64,000 bases of DNA from contig CP137686.1 in the NCBI GenBank assembly GCA_037976565.1, forward strand, positions 2,634,646 to 2,698,645, written 5' to 3'. The DNA comes from Mesocentrotus franciscanus (taxonomy: Eukaryota > Echinodermata > Echinoidea > Camarodonta > Strongylocentrotidae). Positions 35,746 through 46,880 of this stretch are shown one piece after another. Position 1 is the first letter of the stretch. Each line of letters starts with the position of its first letter. A program made the translations under genes and the position numbers. The notes beneath the pieces are model-generated. The model did no database searches, was not told where the DNA came from, and worked only from the letters and a program-made list of their open reading frames with translations.

Positions 35746-36855
35746 TTGTCATATTTTCAGTATTACACTTTCCTTGGATATAGGCCTTCGTCTTCCCATC
35801 CATAGCGGATTATCTCTTGTAGGGAATATAAATCCTGTCTAGTCATGAAAGCTTCTTCGCACCTTGTTATAGGATTGTAATGATTGTGTTTATTAGTGGA
35901 ATTAACCCGTGGGATCAACCTGAAGGTCATTTAGCTCTTTGAATGGAAGCAATGGCTTGTTTAGAGAAACGGACAAGACAGTTCAAAGTCGTTTCAAAAT
36001 GCCCATTATCCAGCGCTATAAGGCATGTTGTCAGATATTGTAATAACAGTTTGATCATTGTCAATGTTAAAACTAATTTGATCAAAAGAAATGAGTAGAT
36101 TTGTTTGATTGTTCAGCCTTCATTGCATGATTAATTACCATTTTTCACCATGATCTGATTTGCCCTTGACTATATAACTCTCAATATTGTTGGCGTCCAT
36201 CGGTCTCCGCTCTTGTTCACACCCCTTCCCCTCTCCCCCTCTCTCTACAAAAAAAAACAAAATAATCACAAAACAGGGTAAGATTGATCATAAATTAATT
36301 GTGATCCTACGACAACGTTACCCATCGGTCTAACATCGTGGATGATTTCCATTAGGGCAATGTGCCCCGGAAATTAGCTCTGAAATACCCCCCCCCAATA
36401 CCCACTCGCCCCAACTATCATCTAGAAGGGGCTGTTAAGGGGTAGTAGTTTTCAGGCGCATAGCCAAGGGAGGGGGTGGTGGTGGAGGCTGTCGCCCCCA
36501 AAAAAAAAAAAAAAAAAAAAAAAATTGAAAATTCAGACAAGGATTAAGAGTCGAGAACGGTACAACGAATCGTCTTCTTTCTCTAATAATTTAATGAAAC
36601 GTCAAAGATTCTTGGGGCGGTTTTCCTAGGGATAGTTGTTAGGGAAACAAGCCTATTCCTAGAGTATAGTTGTTTAGGGGGTGGTAGTCTGGAAGAGACA
36701 CCCTCTTATACTCGATTTGAAAAACCGTTTTGCAAAGTGGGAATTTAATATGAGTATTATTTTCCACGAACACAATTAGTGATGGTTTTGCCCTTATTGC
36801 TTTATCTTTTTATCACAAGGTAAACATGATATTTTACATCGGGGGACAGCCTTTA
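35746..36855. other. Intergenic DNA with a poly-A run
   Basis: A poly-A run of about 25 bases lies at 36499-36524 after GTCGCCCCC. A GGCGCATAGCCAAGG motif at 36454 resembles the end motif noted at 16432. No gene is supported. Confidence 0.45.
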
Positions 36856-36859
36856 GCCA

Positions 36860-37060
36860 ATACGATACCTTTATTTATTTGTTTATTTATTTATTTATAT
36901 AGTTCTGATATTTAGACAGGGTGACTCATTATCACCAATAATGGTGTTCTTCCATGAGGCCCTGTTAAACATAATAAGAAACAATAGTTTAAAAAAAATG
37001 ATAATAATAATAATAACAAGAAAAACATAAACTCATAACAGCAACAAAGAATAAGTAAGG
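36860..37060 (-). mobile_element. Possible CR1/L2-like LINE or SINE 3' end
   Basis: TTTATTTATTTGTTTATTTA is followed by GACAGGGTGACTCATTATCA, then AATGGTGTTCTTCCATGAGG and CCCTGTTAAACATAATAAG. The layout of a simple ATTT tail next to a small GC-richer stem is typical of the 3' ends of CR1/L2-clade elements read backwards. This is resemblance only; no reverse transcriptase frame is attached. Confidence 0.4.
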
Positions 37061-40000
37061 ACATGTATAATCATATATACAAAGTATTTGGTATCCTCGT
37101 AATGAATGAATGGTTTGTTTGTTTTGTTTTGCTTTGCTTTTTTGTTCAAGAAAACGTTGCATATTCATAATATCTTAATATAACATTATAGTATAGACGG
37201 TAATTAGTTTTTAAATCCGATGAAAAGTAACTATTAGCATATTTGGGTATGTATTAGACTTTGAAAAAAGGCAACATAATTTTTGAGAGTTCATAAACAA
37301 AGTATAGAAACTACTTAGGCTCAGTTAAGAAAGACATTGGGGATACCAAAATTGTTATGAACATATTTACAAACAAAAAACTACTACAGGTCAAGTAAAT
37401 TACTGGATAATATGCAAAATTAATGCATGTAATCTAACATAGCAATTGAATGTACACTCTTAAATAACAGTAAAAATACAAATATTACATTGGGAAAAAT
37501 TGATGTCACCAAAGGATAACTGAACCATAACAGGCTTACGACACATTTGCCTACTTATCCTACTAATCCTACTTATCCTCGTTCACTATCGCTGCATGGG
37601 TGGCCCTGGGACAGATAACTGTCAATTTAGATCAACTATAATTGCACATCTTGATCTATTTTTGTTTTCTAATAGGGTATATATTTATATATATATATAT
37701 ATATATGCACTTGTGGATGCCAAACTACTATACTGCTAAAGTGTATTGTTTTGTTGGAGGACTTTGTGGCATATTGTGGCCGGAAGCTAATCGTTAAAAT
37801 CACTTTTTTCTTCTTCTTTTTTTTTTTTGGGGGGGGGAGCATTATTCGACGACGCCATTCATTTTCATTTTCTATGTCATTCATGCCCTTTGTCAAGGAA
37901 TGTTCAGTCATATGTTCTGTAATAAAGAAACATGCATGACAGTAGTTGAGATATTGAAACCAGTTCTGTCTGGAAAGGAAAAAAATACGATTTCAATCAA
38001 TATACTTAAATTCAACTACAGGTGTACTTATAAAAATGCGCATCTATTTTTGTCTCAACATGTTCAAAGAACGAGTGAAACCTTGAATGCAACGATATAT
38101 TGGTAGTTAATAAAGGATGCGAATGCATTTGCTTCTGTCAACATGTTCAATAAGTGTGTGGGGCGGGGGGGGGGGCTGATATATTTTCCTATTCGGTTAC
38201 CTTCGTATCTTTCAACCATCACGTCACGAACCATTTTAAAAATCAAGAATGAAGATTATCCCTGAAAAAGGGGGTTGTATTGATTTTTACGGACAACTTC
38301 GATTCTGGTAAATTCTCGCCCCACACTTTTGACCTCTGATATTTTCTGAAGAAATTTACAGAGGCCATCATATTATCGTCAGAAATCACTATTCCCCCTC
38401 ACTTACGATCGTGAGACAGAAAGGTTATTTAGTCAGTTGTTAACACTGACAAATCAACTGGCCTAGAGTATTACCTTATATAAAGCTATATGAAGGCCTC
38501 ACAGGCGACGTCACACAGCATCAAGTCTTTCATATACCTAATGACCTGAAGCCTTTCATCTGCCTCATTTTCCTCAAGTCTGAACGGTATGCAAGGCGAT
38601 ACTAGACATTCTTTGAGTAATGTGAAGGAAGACATATACATTTTACAAAGTGGCATGCGACTGTGACTGAGATGTCGCGCCATATAAATGCTGTGAATCA
38701 TCATTATCATCATCACCACCACCATCATAATCGTGAAAAAACATCATCATCATCTTTATCATAATAATAATAATCGTTTCGTAGTTAGCGAACAAGTACG
38801 TTGCTATATAACACTTTTATTTGCTGATAAGAGGGTAATTTATCATTATGGTGTTTTTGTTAAGGAAAATAACTTTTTTAGTCACATGTCCATGATTCCA
38901 CGTGCAATGTTTAATCAGATATTTGTTCAGGAATATATTTCCGATTTGGATGTGACAAAGTGCAAATTTCCTGAAGAATGTGTATAGGTCTTTTTTTTAC
39001 CTTGCCATCAAAATAGCCACATTTTATATCAAACTGTCAAGAACCGTTCAATTGCTCTTATCTCAATTTTCATTGCTAGCGTCCGGACGTAACCAGTCAC
39101 CCTAATTGGGAGACCACGTGAAAAGAAAACACAGAAATACACGAACTTAGGCTAGCATAACACGATATATCAACATATCTGTTTTGTCATTGTGTAAACA
39201 CATTACTGCTTTAGAGGCAGTTTTAAAGTGGCAATTTAACGTTAATTATCGTGTCATTCTTGTCTTTTTATATATATTTTAGTTTCATAAAGCTATTTTG
39301 GTTTCCCACACGGATCCGCTGACCAAACCATTATCATTATTTTTACCAAAGCTCGCGTGACTTTAGACGTGTACTTTTCACAAAATGAGTGGAAAATGAC
39401 ATTGAACAGCGTTGAAAGTCCGTGGTTCGCATGAGCACGGGGCACGATCACCATTTTTTCTCGTTTGGACCGTAACGAATAATATGAATTGTTAGGCCCA
39501 AAGCCTGTCCCGATATAGTATGTACATTACATTAAAAACACATACAAAGTGACAGAAATTTATAGCATCTATAAATGCCCACATAGGGGTCCCTGAATTT
39601 AAGTCTATTGTTTTTTTTTGTATTGATGATTAAGTTACACTGTTTTCAGAAAGTGAGACAAATCATATTGATACTATATCCGCCACAACGGACATAAAAA
39701 CTCGCAGCGCTCATAGATTTTTATTTTTTCATGAGCAGCAATTGTCTAAAATCGATAAAACTGAATACATAACCCGTAAATGACTCTAAACAGATACGAT
39801 CTCATTTCTATCGATGAAATATGAGTAATAATTACTCCCTGGGATTCTTGGCATTCGATCGATGATAATTTATTTGTACCAAGGACAAAAAAAATCTGAT
39901 AGTGTATTTTTTTCGCTGAATAGATACCGATGCGCTTGGGTTCTTGCGGATAACGCAGATAAAGCAACCGCCCGAGGGGGAGAAGAAATTTTTCAAAATT

Positions 40001-42540
40001 CCCTCACGTACAGGAGGGACAAACCATTGATTTGTCTGCTAACAAAACTTGTTTTGCAGAGGGGTTTTACAGTATTGAATGGGGTTCATGATATGAATAA
40101 TAGATATATTGAAAAGAAATAGGGTTATCTGCGGTGATCCCGCCTAATTTTACCCGTTCCCCTTACGCGTTCCGATTGGTATTGAACGTAATCCAATGGC
40201 GTAGGATACTAGTGGTGATTTTCAATTTGCGTGAAATTAAACATATATATATATATATATATATATATTAAGGAATAGATAATCCTGATCATACCTGATT
40301 AGGGATGTTCTTGGAGGTGCCTTTAATGAAGAAAAAAGGCATTGATCTTTCGTTATTTTGTCATTTGATGCAACGATCAAAACATAGGCTACTTCTTAGA
40401 AAAAGAGGTGTAATACCACCCGGACACAAATCAATAATCGTGTATACTATTTTTCCTTGGGTAGGAGTGAAGTTCTTTATCCTATCCTGATGGAATCTCT
40501 TCACGAGCATTATTCTTATTTTTGTGGCATCGAATGTTAAATTAAACACTACACTTTTTGGGCTTTATAATGTAAAATTTAGAAGCAACAAAAAAAAGAA
40601 GGTCAAATGACATTGTTGTGTTGACGCCTAACAATCACACATTTCCATATACATGTATTTCCATAATATTTCCATAATATTTCCATATTATATGCAACAA
40701 ATAATAATACTGCATCAAAATCAGTTAAAAATAGAAATGTATAATAAATTAAATTTGGTAACGATCACAATAAATCTGCGTTTACCACATATAACATCCC
40801 GATTTTAGCTTTAAGTGATTTGTTTGTTCAATTGTTTTTAATATAAGCCTGTAAGCTTTCATCCACTTGCTGTGTAAGTTAACGACTCTACATGTGAATA
40901 ATTGATTTTCTTTTTCTAAATCAGGAGATCAGTGAAGGCGATTATTTTTGTATTAAGATGGTTAGTCATCGTGAATGTTGAACAACTTTTTAAACGGTGA
41001 ATATGAGTTCTGGTAATGCATTTTCCTTTTGAAAGAAACTCCCCCGGAGCAATTTGAAAAGATTTATATTGGGGCACCTTTTTCATTTTTTTGCAGTCTA
41101 GTTTACTTCATACTTCACATTCACATTCATTACATTAATCATAAGTAATAAACGATAAGATTTTTTTTTAATTCTTTCAATAGGTGTAAAAATAAATACA
41201 ATAATATCAAGCCATGAAAGTATTAATACATTCGAAATAACATACGCAGATATAAGTACAACTGCATTGTATTTAAACTAAAGTCATTTGTAGTGAAATA
41301 TGGGGTATCGAGTAGAAAGCCAAGCTTGTAACATGTAAATTCCCTCGTATAAATAAGAGCAGTCTATTGAGCATGTAGATTTATTTTCAATAAAAGTTGT
41401 TTAAAAAAGACAGAGAGAAAAAACGAGAGAGTCGAAGAAAAAAAGGACTAATAACAAAAAGAGCAATATGTAACATGGAGCCATGGGATGAATTACACAT
41501 TTTGAACTTGCGCTTAAAGGCACCTAAATAGGAATTGGTGTATACTGCGAGATTTTGTTAGAGTCATCAAAATGATAAGGAGTTGACTCAGTTCAGTTGA
41601 AAGTAGAATGCTCTGCACACAGAAGTGTGGATATGCGATTACACACATCTGACATGAAAGTTATTTTTTAAACATTTCAGCTATTTCATGTCATATGTCG
41701 AAAATAAAGGCGATTAAAGAGGCAAAAGAGCAATCCAATTTATTGGAAATTTTTGTTGTTGTTCGTCCATAGAACCGATCTTCTCGGTAACTATACTTGT
41801 AGCAATTGTGTGTTTATATGGATATTACTTGGTTTAAAGCCATAATCATCACCAATCTCGTAGAGTTAAAGACCTATGTATTACTTTAATTTATCAAATT
41901 CTGATCGTTTCAGACTGATATATATATATATATATATATATGTGTGTTGATATAATTGTACTTTGGACAGAGGTGTTTATATGCCATACGGATATTTTTA
42001 TTTGAAGGTCAGTGTTTATCTCTGAAGAATAGAATGGTCATTCGACTTTGTACTTTAGCCAACAGACGAGGACAATATTTATTTATTTTTCGATTCACCT
42101 GTTACTTCCATAAGTGTGTGGGAATCCACCCCAATAATAGAGGTCAATTTGCTTTGCCTTAACTCATACTTTTGTGATTCCTCGGAACGATGTGGTTTTT
42201 CTTCATTTAGGTATATGTTTTCTCGGGAGTATTATCCAGAAATTGTTGATCCTTTGTATATGAAGTTTAAAGTCTTACACGGTTGTGAACAATTGGATGC
42301 GGAATTTTATATTATTCATTTAGCGGCATTAGTTATATTAAAGTGATTTTCCGTGTTCTTGCTTTTGTTGTTGCAACGATCAACCAAGGAGATGTTGGTT
42401 CAATAATCAAATTCCTCTATAATATCATTTAGGCCTACCACTCCTTTTTTTTGTCTATTAGGTTGTTTGCAATCGAGTGATATTTAAAACGAACAAACTA
42501 CATTGCACTCTATAACAAAGCTGTGTAATTACCAGTCTCA
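37061..42540. other. Intergenic AT-rich DNA
   Basis: No gene is supported over this long stretch. TA microsatellites lie at about 37678-37706, 40242-40269 and 41919-41941, CAT/ATC repeats at 38700-38775, and a TTAAAGGCACCTAAATAGG element-like end at about 41515. Short frames (38733-38987, 39862-40122, 41956-42346) have no recognisable domain. Confidence 0.45.
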
Positions 42541-42547
42541 AGTGAAA

Positions 42548-42720
42548 AATGGTTTTGTTTAATATCTCTCAGACTGTATCATGTTGAAAATCATATAAAA
42601 TCAGTGAAATCAGTATTATGTCATGTGGTGTTCCACAAGGAGCGATACTGGGTTCACAAAATTCTTATCGTTGTACATTAGTAGTATTTGACGCCAAGAC
42701 ATATGTAATTACACTGTATT
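42548..42720 (+). pseudogene. Decayed non-LTR retrotransposon reverse transcriptase fragment
   Basis: In one frame, 42624-42653 translates as CGVPQGAILG, the conserved block that precedes the end of the palm in LINE reverse transcriptases, preceded by a KISEISIMS string typical of that position. A shift of frame just after (from about 42662) gives FLSLYISSI, which matches the usual following hydrophobic block. Upstream in another frame, 42550 onwards begins WF and continues SLRLYHVENHIKS, resembling the WF-YLS...V block. At least two frameshifts and in-frame stops show that it is dead. The clade cannot be assigned from so little. Confidence 0.7.
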
Positions 42721-44355
42721 TGATATTCATCAAACAATAACTGTGCATAAATATTTGTGTATTTACTTGAAGTTACGATATAAATAGCATTCTTTTACAA
42801 AATATGAAAAACCTCAAAACGCATCCACTCACTCCTCTGCCCCCATATCGTTGACCCACAGTAATATATCTTTGTGCATTGAAGTAGATTATAATATTAC
42901 GTATCATCACTAGGGATGTATACACAAAAACCAATAAAATCAGTAATCCTCGTTCGTTTACCTGAAGGGCAAATCCAAAGTTCGAATCCGTATATCTATT
43001 GTCCAGCGATATTCTGCTCTAGTTATTTCATTGGTATCACTATTAAAGAGTTTCATACACACTCTTCCGTACAGCCAGGGGTAAATATTCGGATTATGTC
43101 TGCACTTGTGGTATTCTTCTTTGCCCATTTCTTTTTACTTCAAAACATTAAACTAGACATTTCCATGACAATATCACATTGAATGCGAGCGTAAACTACC
43201 AAATGCAGAATTTCTTACCAGTGGTAAAATTGCCGTTGCATAATGTCTACGTTTCTAACCGTTTGAATTGACAAACTCTCTTTTATGTCCATTTTTGCTA
43301 AGCCCCAAAATGATTTCACGGGATTTCCTTGCTTTTATTCGACAGGTAGACAGATGCCCAAAATAAAGATTTAAATTTGTAAATCATTGCAAATCAAAGA
43401 GAAACTGTACGTGGAATACGTGAGAGAAACTAGGATTGTTAGGGACTATAATGTCAAGTCAATCCGAAATCCACTAGGAATGCATGTTTTTGACAAACAA
43501 AAACTGTATGATTTTTTCTTTTAAATGCAATCAACCGTAACCCTTTGCCCGGAACTGTTCAATATTAAATAATTAATGAAAACTCATGAATTCATAACAC
43601 ACACCACCATCTTAAACGAAATTCCAAACACGTTAGATCGCACATGTAGGCGTACAGTGACAGTTACAATTTTATCTAACTCTTTGATTTTATCTATTCA
43701 CTCTGATTCCGGCACACAGATCATGTTCTGGTTGTTATTGAGTCTATGCAAACATCAAAACAGAACCAAATTCCTGTCTTTTTGTTGTGTAAACTCACAA
43801 AAAATGTTGCCGAGTTGCATATTTAGTTTGTGTTTTGTGTTTGTGCACAATTTTGCCCTGGTTTATCGTGAATTCAGAGAACCATGAAGCCAGAAATGTG
43901 GATCCATTGTGTGCCAGGCATCCATAGCAGTATCGCACGATCCAATATCTCATGACGAAAATGAATTCAGCTTTGAGCAGAATTCGGAAGTTGTAAATAT
44001 TGAAACACCCCCGAGTATAATTCATGAAACAAATCTATATTAAGCCCAAACAAACTGGTCATGAATTTTCCCAATCTGTTTCTTCTTTCCTCATTAATTC
44101 CCCACTGTTTCTGACAACCATGTTTTATCAGTGACCGCATAAAACTGAAATATGGAATATTCCCCCTCTATGTATCGTCCCATTTTTTTTTCTCTCAAAC
44201 CCCTTTCCCCTGGAGGGCTTTGTTCTATGACTTGTCTGACCCAAGCAGAAAAGGGGTCAACCTGAAAAATATCAGTCCCTTCTACATGTAGCTCTAAATC
44301 TAACCGAATCGTCTGCTAATAAGGTGACAGGGTTCAGAGTTAGGCAGAGACACAC
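42721..44355. other. Upstream flank of the receptor gene
   Basis: No gene is supported. The 103-residue plus frame at 43576-43887 has no domain. Any 5' non-coding exon of the receptor could lie here or further upstream but cannot be recognised from sequence. Confidence 0.4.
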
Positions 44356-44394
44356 TGTAATTATGAATTCCGGTTGGAAAGGAGACCAAACACA

Positions 44395-44745
44395 AGTGTA
44401 CATGAGTGGGAGAGGGACCAGGTGACAGAGGAACAAGAGGGGTGAGGACAGAAAGAGGGGGAGAAGTTAGAGGAGGAGGTGAAAGGATAGTGAGAGGGGA
44501 GAGGTAAATGGAAAAGGGGTAGCGAGAGGTAGGGCGAGAGATAGATCATAGAGAGGAGAGAGAGAGAGAGAGAGAGAAAAAAGAAGAGAGAGGGGGAGAG
44601 GTTGGGGAGAGATGGCGGGGGAAATATATATGTAGGGGGAGAAAAAGGGAGAGAGAAAAGAAGAGCGGGAGAGGGAGAGAGAAGTAGAGAAGGGGAGAGA
44701 GAGAGAGAAAGAGAGAGAACGAGAGAGAGGGAAAGTACAGGCAAC
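44395..44745. repeat. GA-rich tract upstream of the receptor exon
   Basis: A purine-rich plus strand of about 350 bases with AG runs near 44556-44577 and 44690-44730. It ends about 290 bases before the receptor ATG and lies inside the inferred 5' UTR intron or promoter region. Minus-strand Ser/Leu/Pro-rich frames of up to 165 residues are artefacts. Confidence 0.85.
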
Positions 44746-44991
44746 AGTACCGGACGGTAGTCTGTGTGTGCACACGACAAGTTTAATAGTTGTGTGCGTG
44801 TGCGTTTAGGGAGTGTGTTTTCAAGGGCGCCTCTAAGCGAAATATCCCATTGTGTCAATTGAGTGTTTGTTCTGGTGCCGTAAAGTCATGCTGAGTTCGG
44901 TCTCTCATGCATTTCTCCTCAACTTGTAATCTTTACGCAGGACTTCTTTTTCTTAGACCACGATGGGTTGATGTTTGAAATGACTCGATGT

Positions 44992-45018
44992 TTTACATTT
45001 TGTTTCTTCCCTATCCAG
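44992..45018 (+). other. Predicted 3' splice site before the receptor start codon
   Basis: A pyrimidine-rich stretch (TTTTGTTTCTTCCCTATCCAG) ends in AG at 45017-45018. The exon would begin at 45019. An in-frame TAG at 45020-45022 means that no upstream exon can contribute coding sequence in this frame, so the spliced intron would sit in the 5' UTR, 16 bases before the ATG at 45035. No donor was located. Confidence 0.6.
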
Positions 45019-45034
45019 CTAGCCGGTGTCCTAC

Positions 45035-46321
45035 ATGAACAGTAACGACGGCAAACAGCCCGTGATTGTCAGAATGGGGGATACAGCGGCGGGAACTGTA
45101 GCCACGAGTGTTAGCCTGACTTATGCCTCCCTGGCCGACGGGGCGAACAGCACTCATGGGTACGATAATTTCAGCGAGTTGGATCCTAACTCCACCAACT
45201 CCACATCAGCGGCAGACCTGCCCCCGTACACACTCGATCTCGCCCAAACCATCGGTCTAGGGATTGTCTTTGCGATCTTAATCATAACTACTCTTGTTGG
45301 AAACATTTTAGTGTGTTTATCGCCTCTTGTGTGTCACAGACTGCGAACAGCGACCTACACTTTTCTGGTTTCTCTCGCCATAGCGGATTTATTGCTTGGA
45401 ATAACCGTATTGCCCTTCAGTGCTTATAACACTTTGAAACCCATGGAATGGATCTTTACACCGATCTACTGTAACATTTATGTGTCGTGTGATGTCATGT
45501 TTAGTACGTCTTCCATTCTACATCTGCTTGTGATCAGCTTAGATCGTTATGTAGCCATCACGCGCCCATATGCCTACCAACGCAATATGAACAGGAAGAA
45601 AGCGTATGCCACGCTGGCTGTTGTATGGACCATTTCATTACTTATTTCTTTTTTACCTTTGCATCTGGGCTGGAACACAGAAGACGGTGAGGTCCAAAAC
45701 TATGCGAACCCCAAAATATGCGGATTACACAGCAACAGATACTACGCCTTATTCGACGGCATCGTCTTATTTTTTATTCCACTGATTGTGATGTCCCTGG
45801 TGTATATCCGCCTGGTGTTCATCGCAAATGGACAAGCGCGTGCAATTCAAAAACTCATGATAAGCAGCCACAATGAGACCAGTGAGGAGCGCGCCAACCG
45901 CAGACGATCGGTCGATGAGCACCGCGCGCTCAAAATTATCGCGATAGTGATGGGTGCTTTTGTCGTCTGCTGGGTGCCGTACTTTACCCAGTTTACCTTC
46001 AGAGACGTGGGAGAGTGGGTTATTCATCCAATTCTATTTGAAGTGCTTCTCTGGTTGGGATACCTCAACAGTCTAATAAACCCTGTTGTCTACGCGTGTA
46101 TGAATCGGGAATTCCGACGCGCTTTCAAGCGCCTACTTTCCTGCATGCGATGGAACCCGCCGGACGATACCATGGACTCGCGATATTACACCACGCACTC
46201 CAATCGTAGTGATCGCAGGAACGTGGGCCCCGGCTCCAAAAATGGAGCCGTCCGATATAGTCCTCGAATCACCAGCCAACAGGGAATGGTTCTAATAACT
46301 ACACCCTTCAGCTGCCCATAA
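45035..46321 (+). CDS. Histamine H2-like class A G-protein-coupled receptor
   Basis: A 428-residue, single-exon receptor of the plasma membrane, likely to sense an amine and signal through heterotrimeric G proteins. The open frame extends upstream to a GTG at 45026, but ATG 45035 is the first ATG after an in-frame TAG. The extracellular N-terminus (1-66) has four N-glycosylation sequons at N38, N45, N52 and N55. Seven membrane segments lie at about 68-96, 104-128, 143-170, 189-209, 237-262, 298-321 and 334-354. Class A marks are N90 (1.50), D118 (2.50), C146 and C229 (disulfide), D170-R171-Y172, W198, P249, C312-W313-V314-P315 and N349-P350-V351-V352-Y353. D153 (3.32) is the amine-binding aspartate. 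LHLGWN in loop 2, VMGAFVVCW in TM6 and LLWLGYLNS in TM7 resemble H2 receptors. D241 (5.42) is kept, but the 5.46 threonine of mammalian H2 is L245. RRRS (289-292) fits a PKA site and C370 a palmitoylation site. Class A assignment is firm; the ligand is inferred. Confidence 0.95.
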   Translation: MNSNDGKQPVIVRMGDTAAGTVATSVSLTYASLADGANSTHGYDNFSELDPNSTNSTSAADLPPYTLDLAQTIGLGIVFAILIITTLVGNILVCLSPLVCHRLRTATYTFLVSLAIADLLLGITVLPFSAYNTLKPMEWIFTPIYCNIYVSCDVMFSTSSILHLLVISLDRYVAITRPYAYQRNMNRKKAYATLAVVWTISLLISFLPLHLGWNTEDGEVQNYANPKICGLHSNRYYALFDGIVLFFIPLIVMSLVYIRLVFIANGQARAIQKLMISSHNETSEERANRRRSVDEHRALKIIAIVMGAFVVCWVPYFTQFTFRDVGEWVIHPILFEVLLWLGYLNSLINPVVYACMNREFRRAFKRLLSCMRWNPPDDTMDSRYYTTHSNRSDRRNVGPGSKNGAVRYSPRITSQQGMVLITTPFSCP

Positions 46322-46880
46322 AAAAGAACGGCATCTACATGAAGTTATTCAGGTCTTCCAGCCGAGATAGTGGCACACGTCCCCAACCAACATGACATAA
46401 GGAGACTCGTGTGTAGTTTAGGTGGTAATTAATTAGTTTCACAAATTTGCTTCTACGGCTGCTTGACACTGCTTTACTAAGTATAGAAATAAGCATGGTA
46501 AAATGAAACTTAATATGTGTTGTTTTGTGTCAGAAACAACATGAGATGAGTAATTATTTAATGCCTAAGAGTAACCATGCAATATGTCACAACACAATAT
46601 AGTGATGTCAATTCCGACGTGGCACGATGTTATGATCAAACGTTGTCCTCATAAGGCTGCACGGTGTACGATTTTAAAGTCATATATTTGCAGTCTACTG
46701 TCCACAAATAAGACAGGAATCGCATATTTTCAAACTAATGGCGTCGGGGTAAACATTTTTTGTTTGAGAATGTGAGATTCGATACTTTTATTTTTCATAC
46801 TGAAAAATAAGGAAATTTGGGCAGCCAATGCCACCTCATATTAGATGAAAAGAACATCAAATTGGACCTATTCAAATAAA
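46322..46880 (+). other. Probable 3' UTR with poly(A) signal
   Basis: The first canonical AATAAA after the stop codon is at 46875-46880, in TTCAAATAAACATGAC. This would give a 3' UTR of roughly 570-580 bases. The plus frame at 46584-46775 inside it has no recognisable domain. Confidence 0.5.

Noticed and set aside
45767..46027. 86-residue minus frame opposite the receptor
   Set aside because: It is a shadow of the receptor coding sequence.
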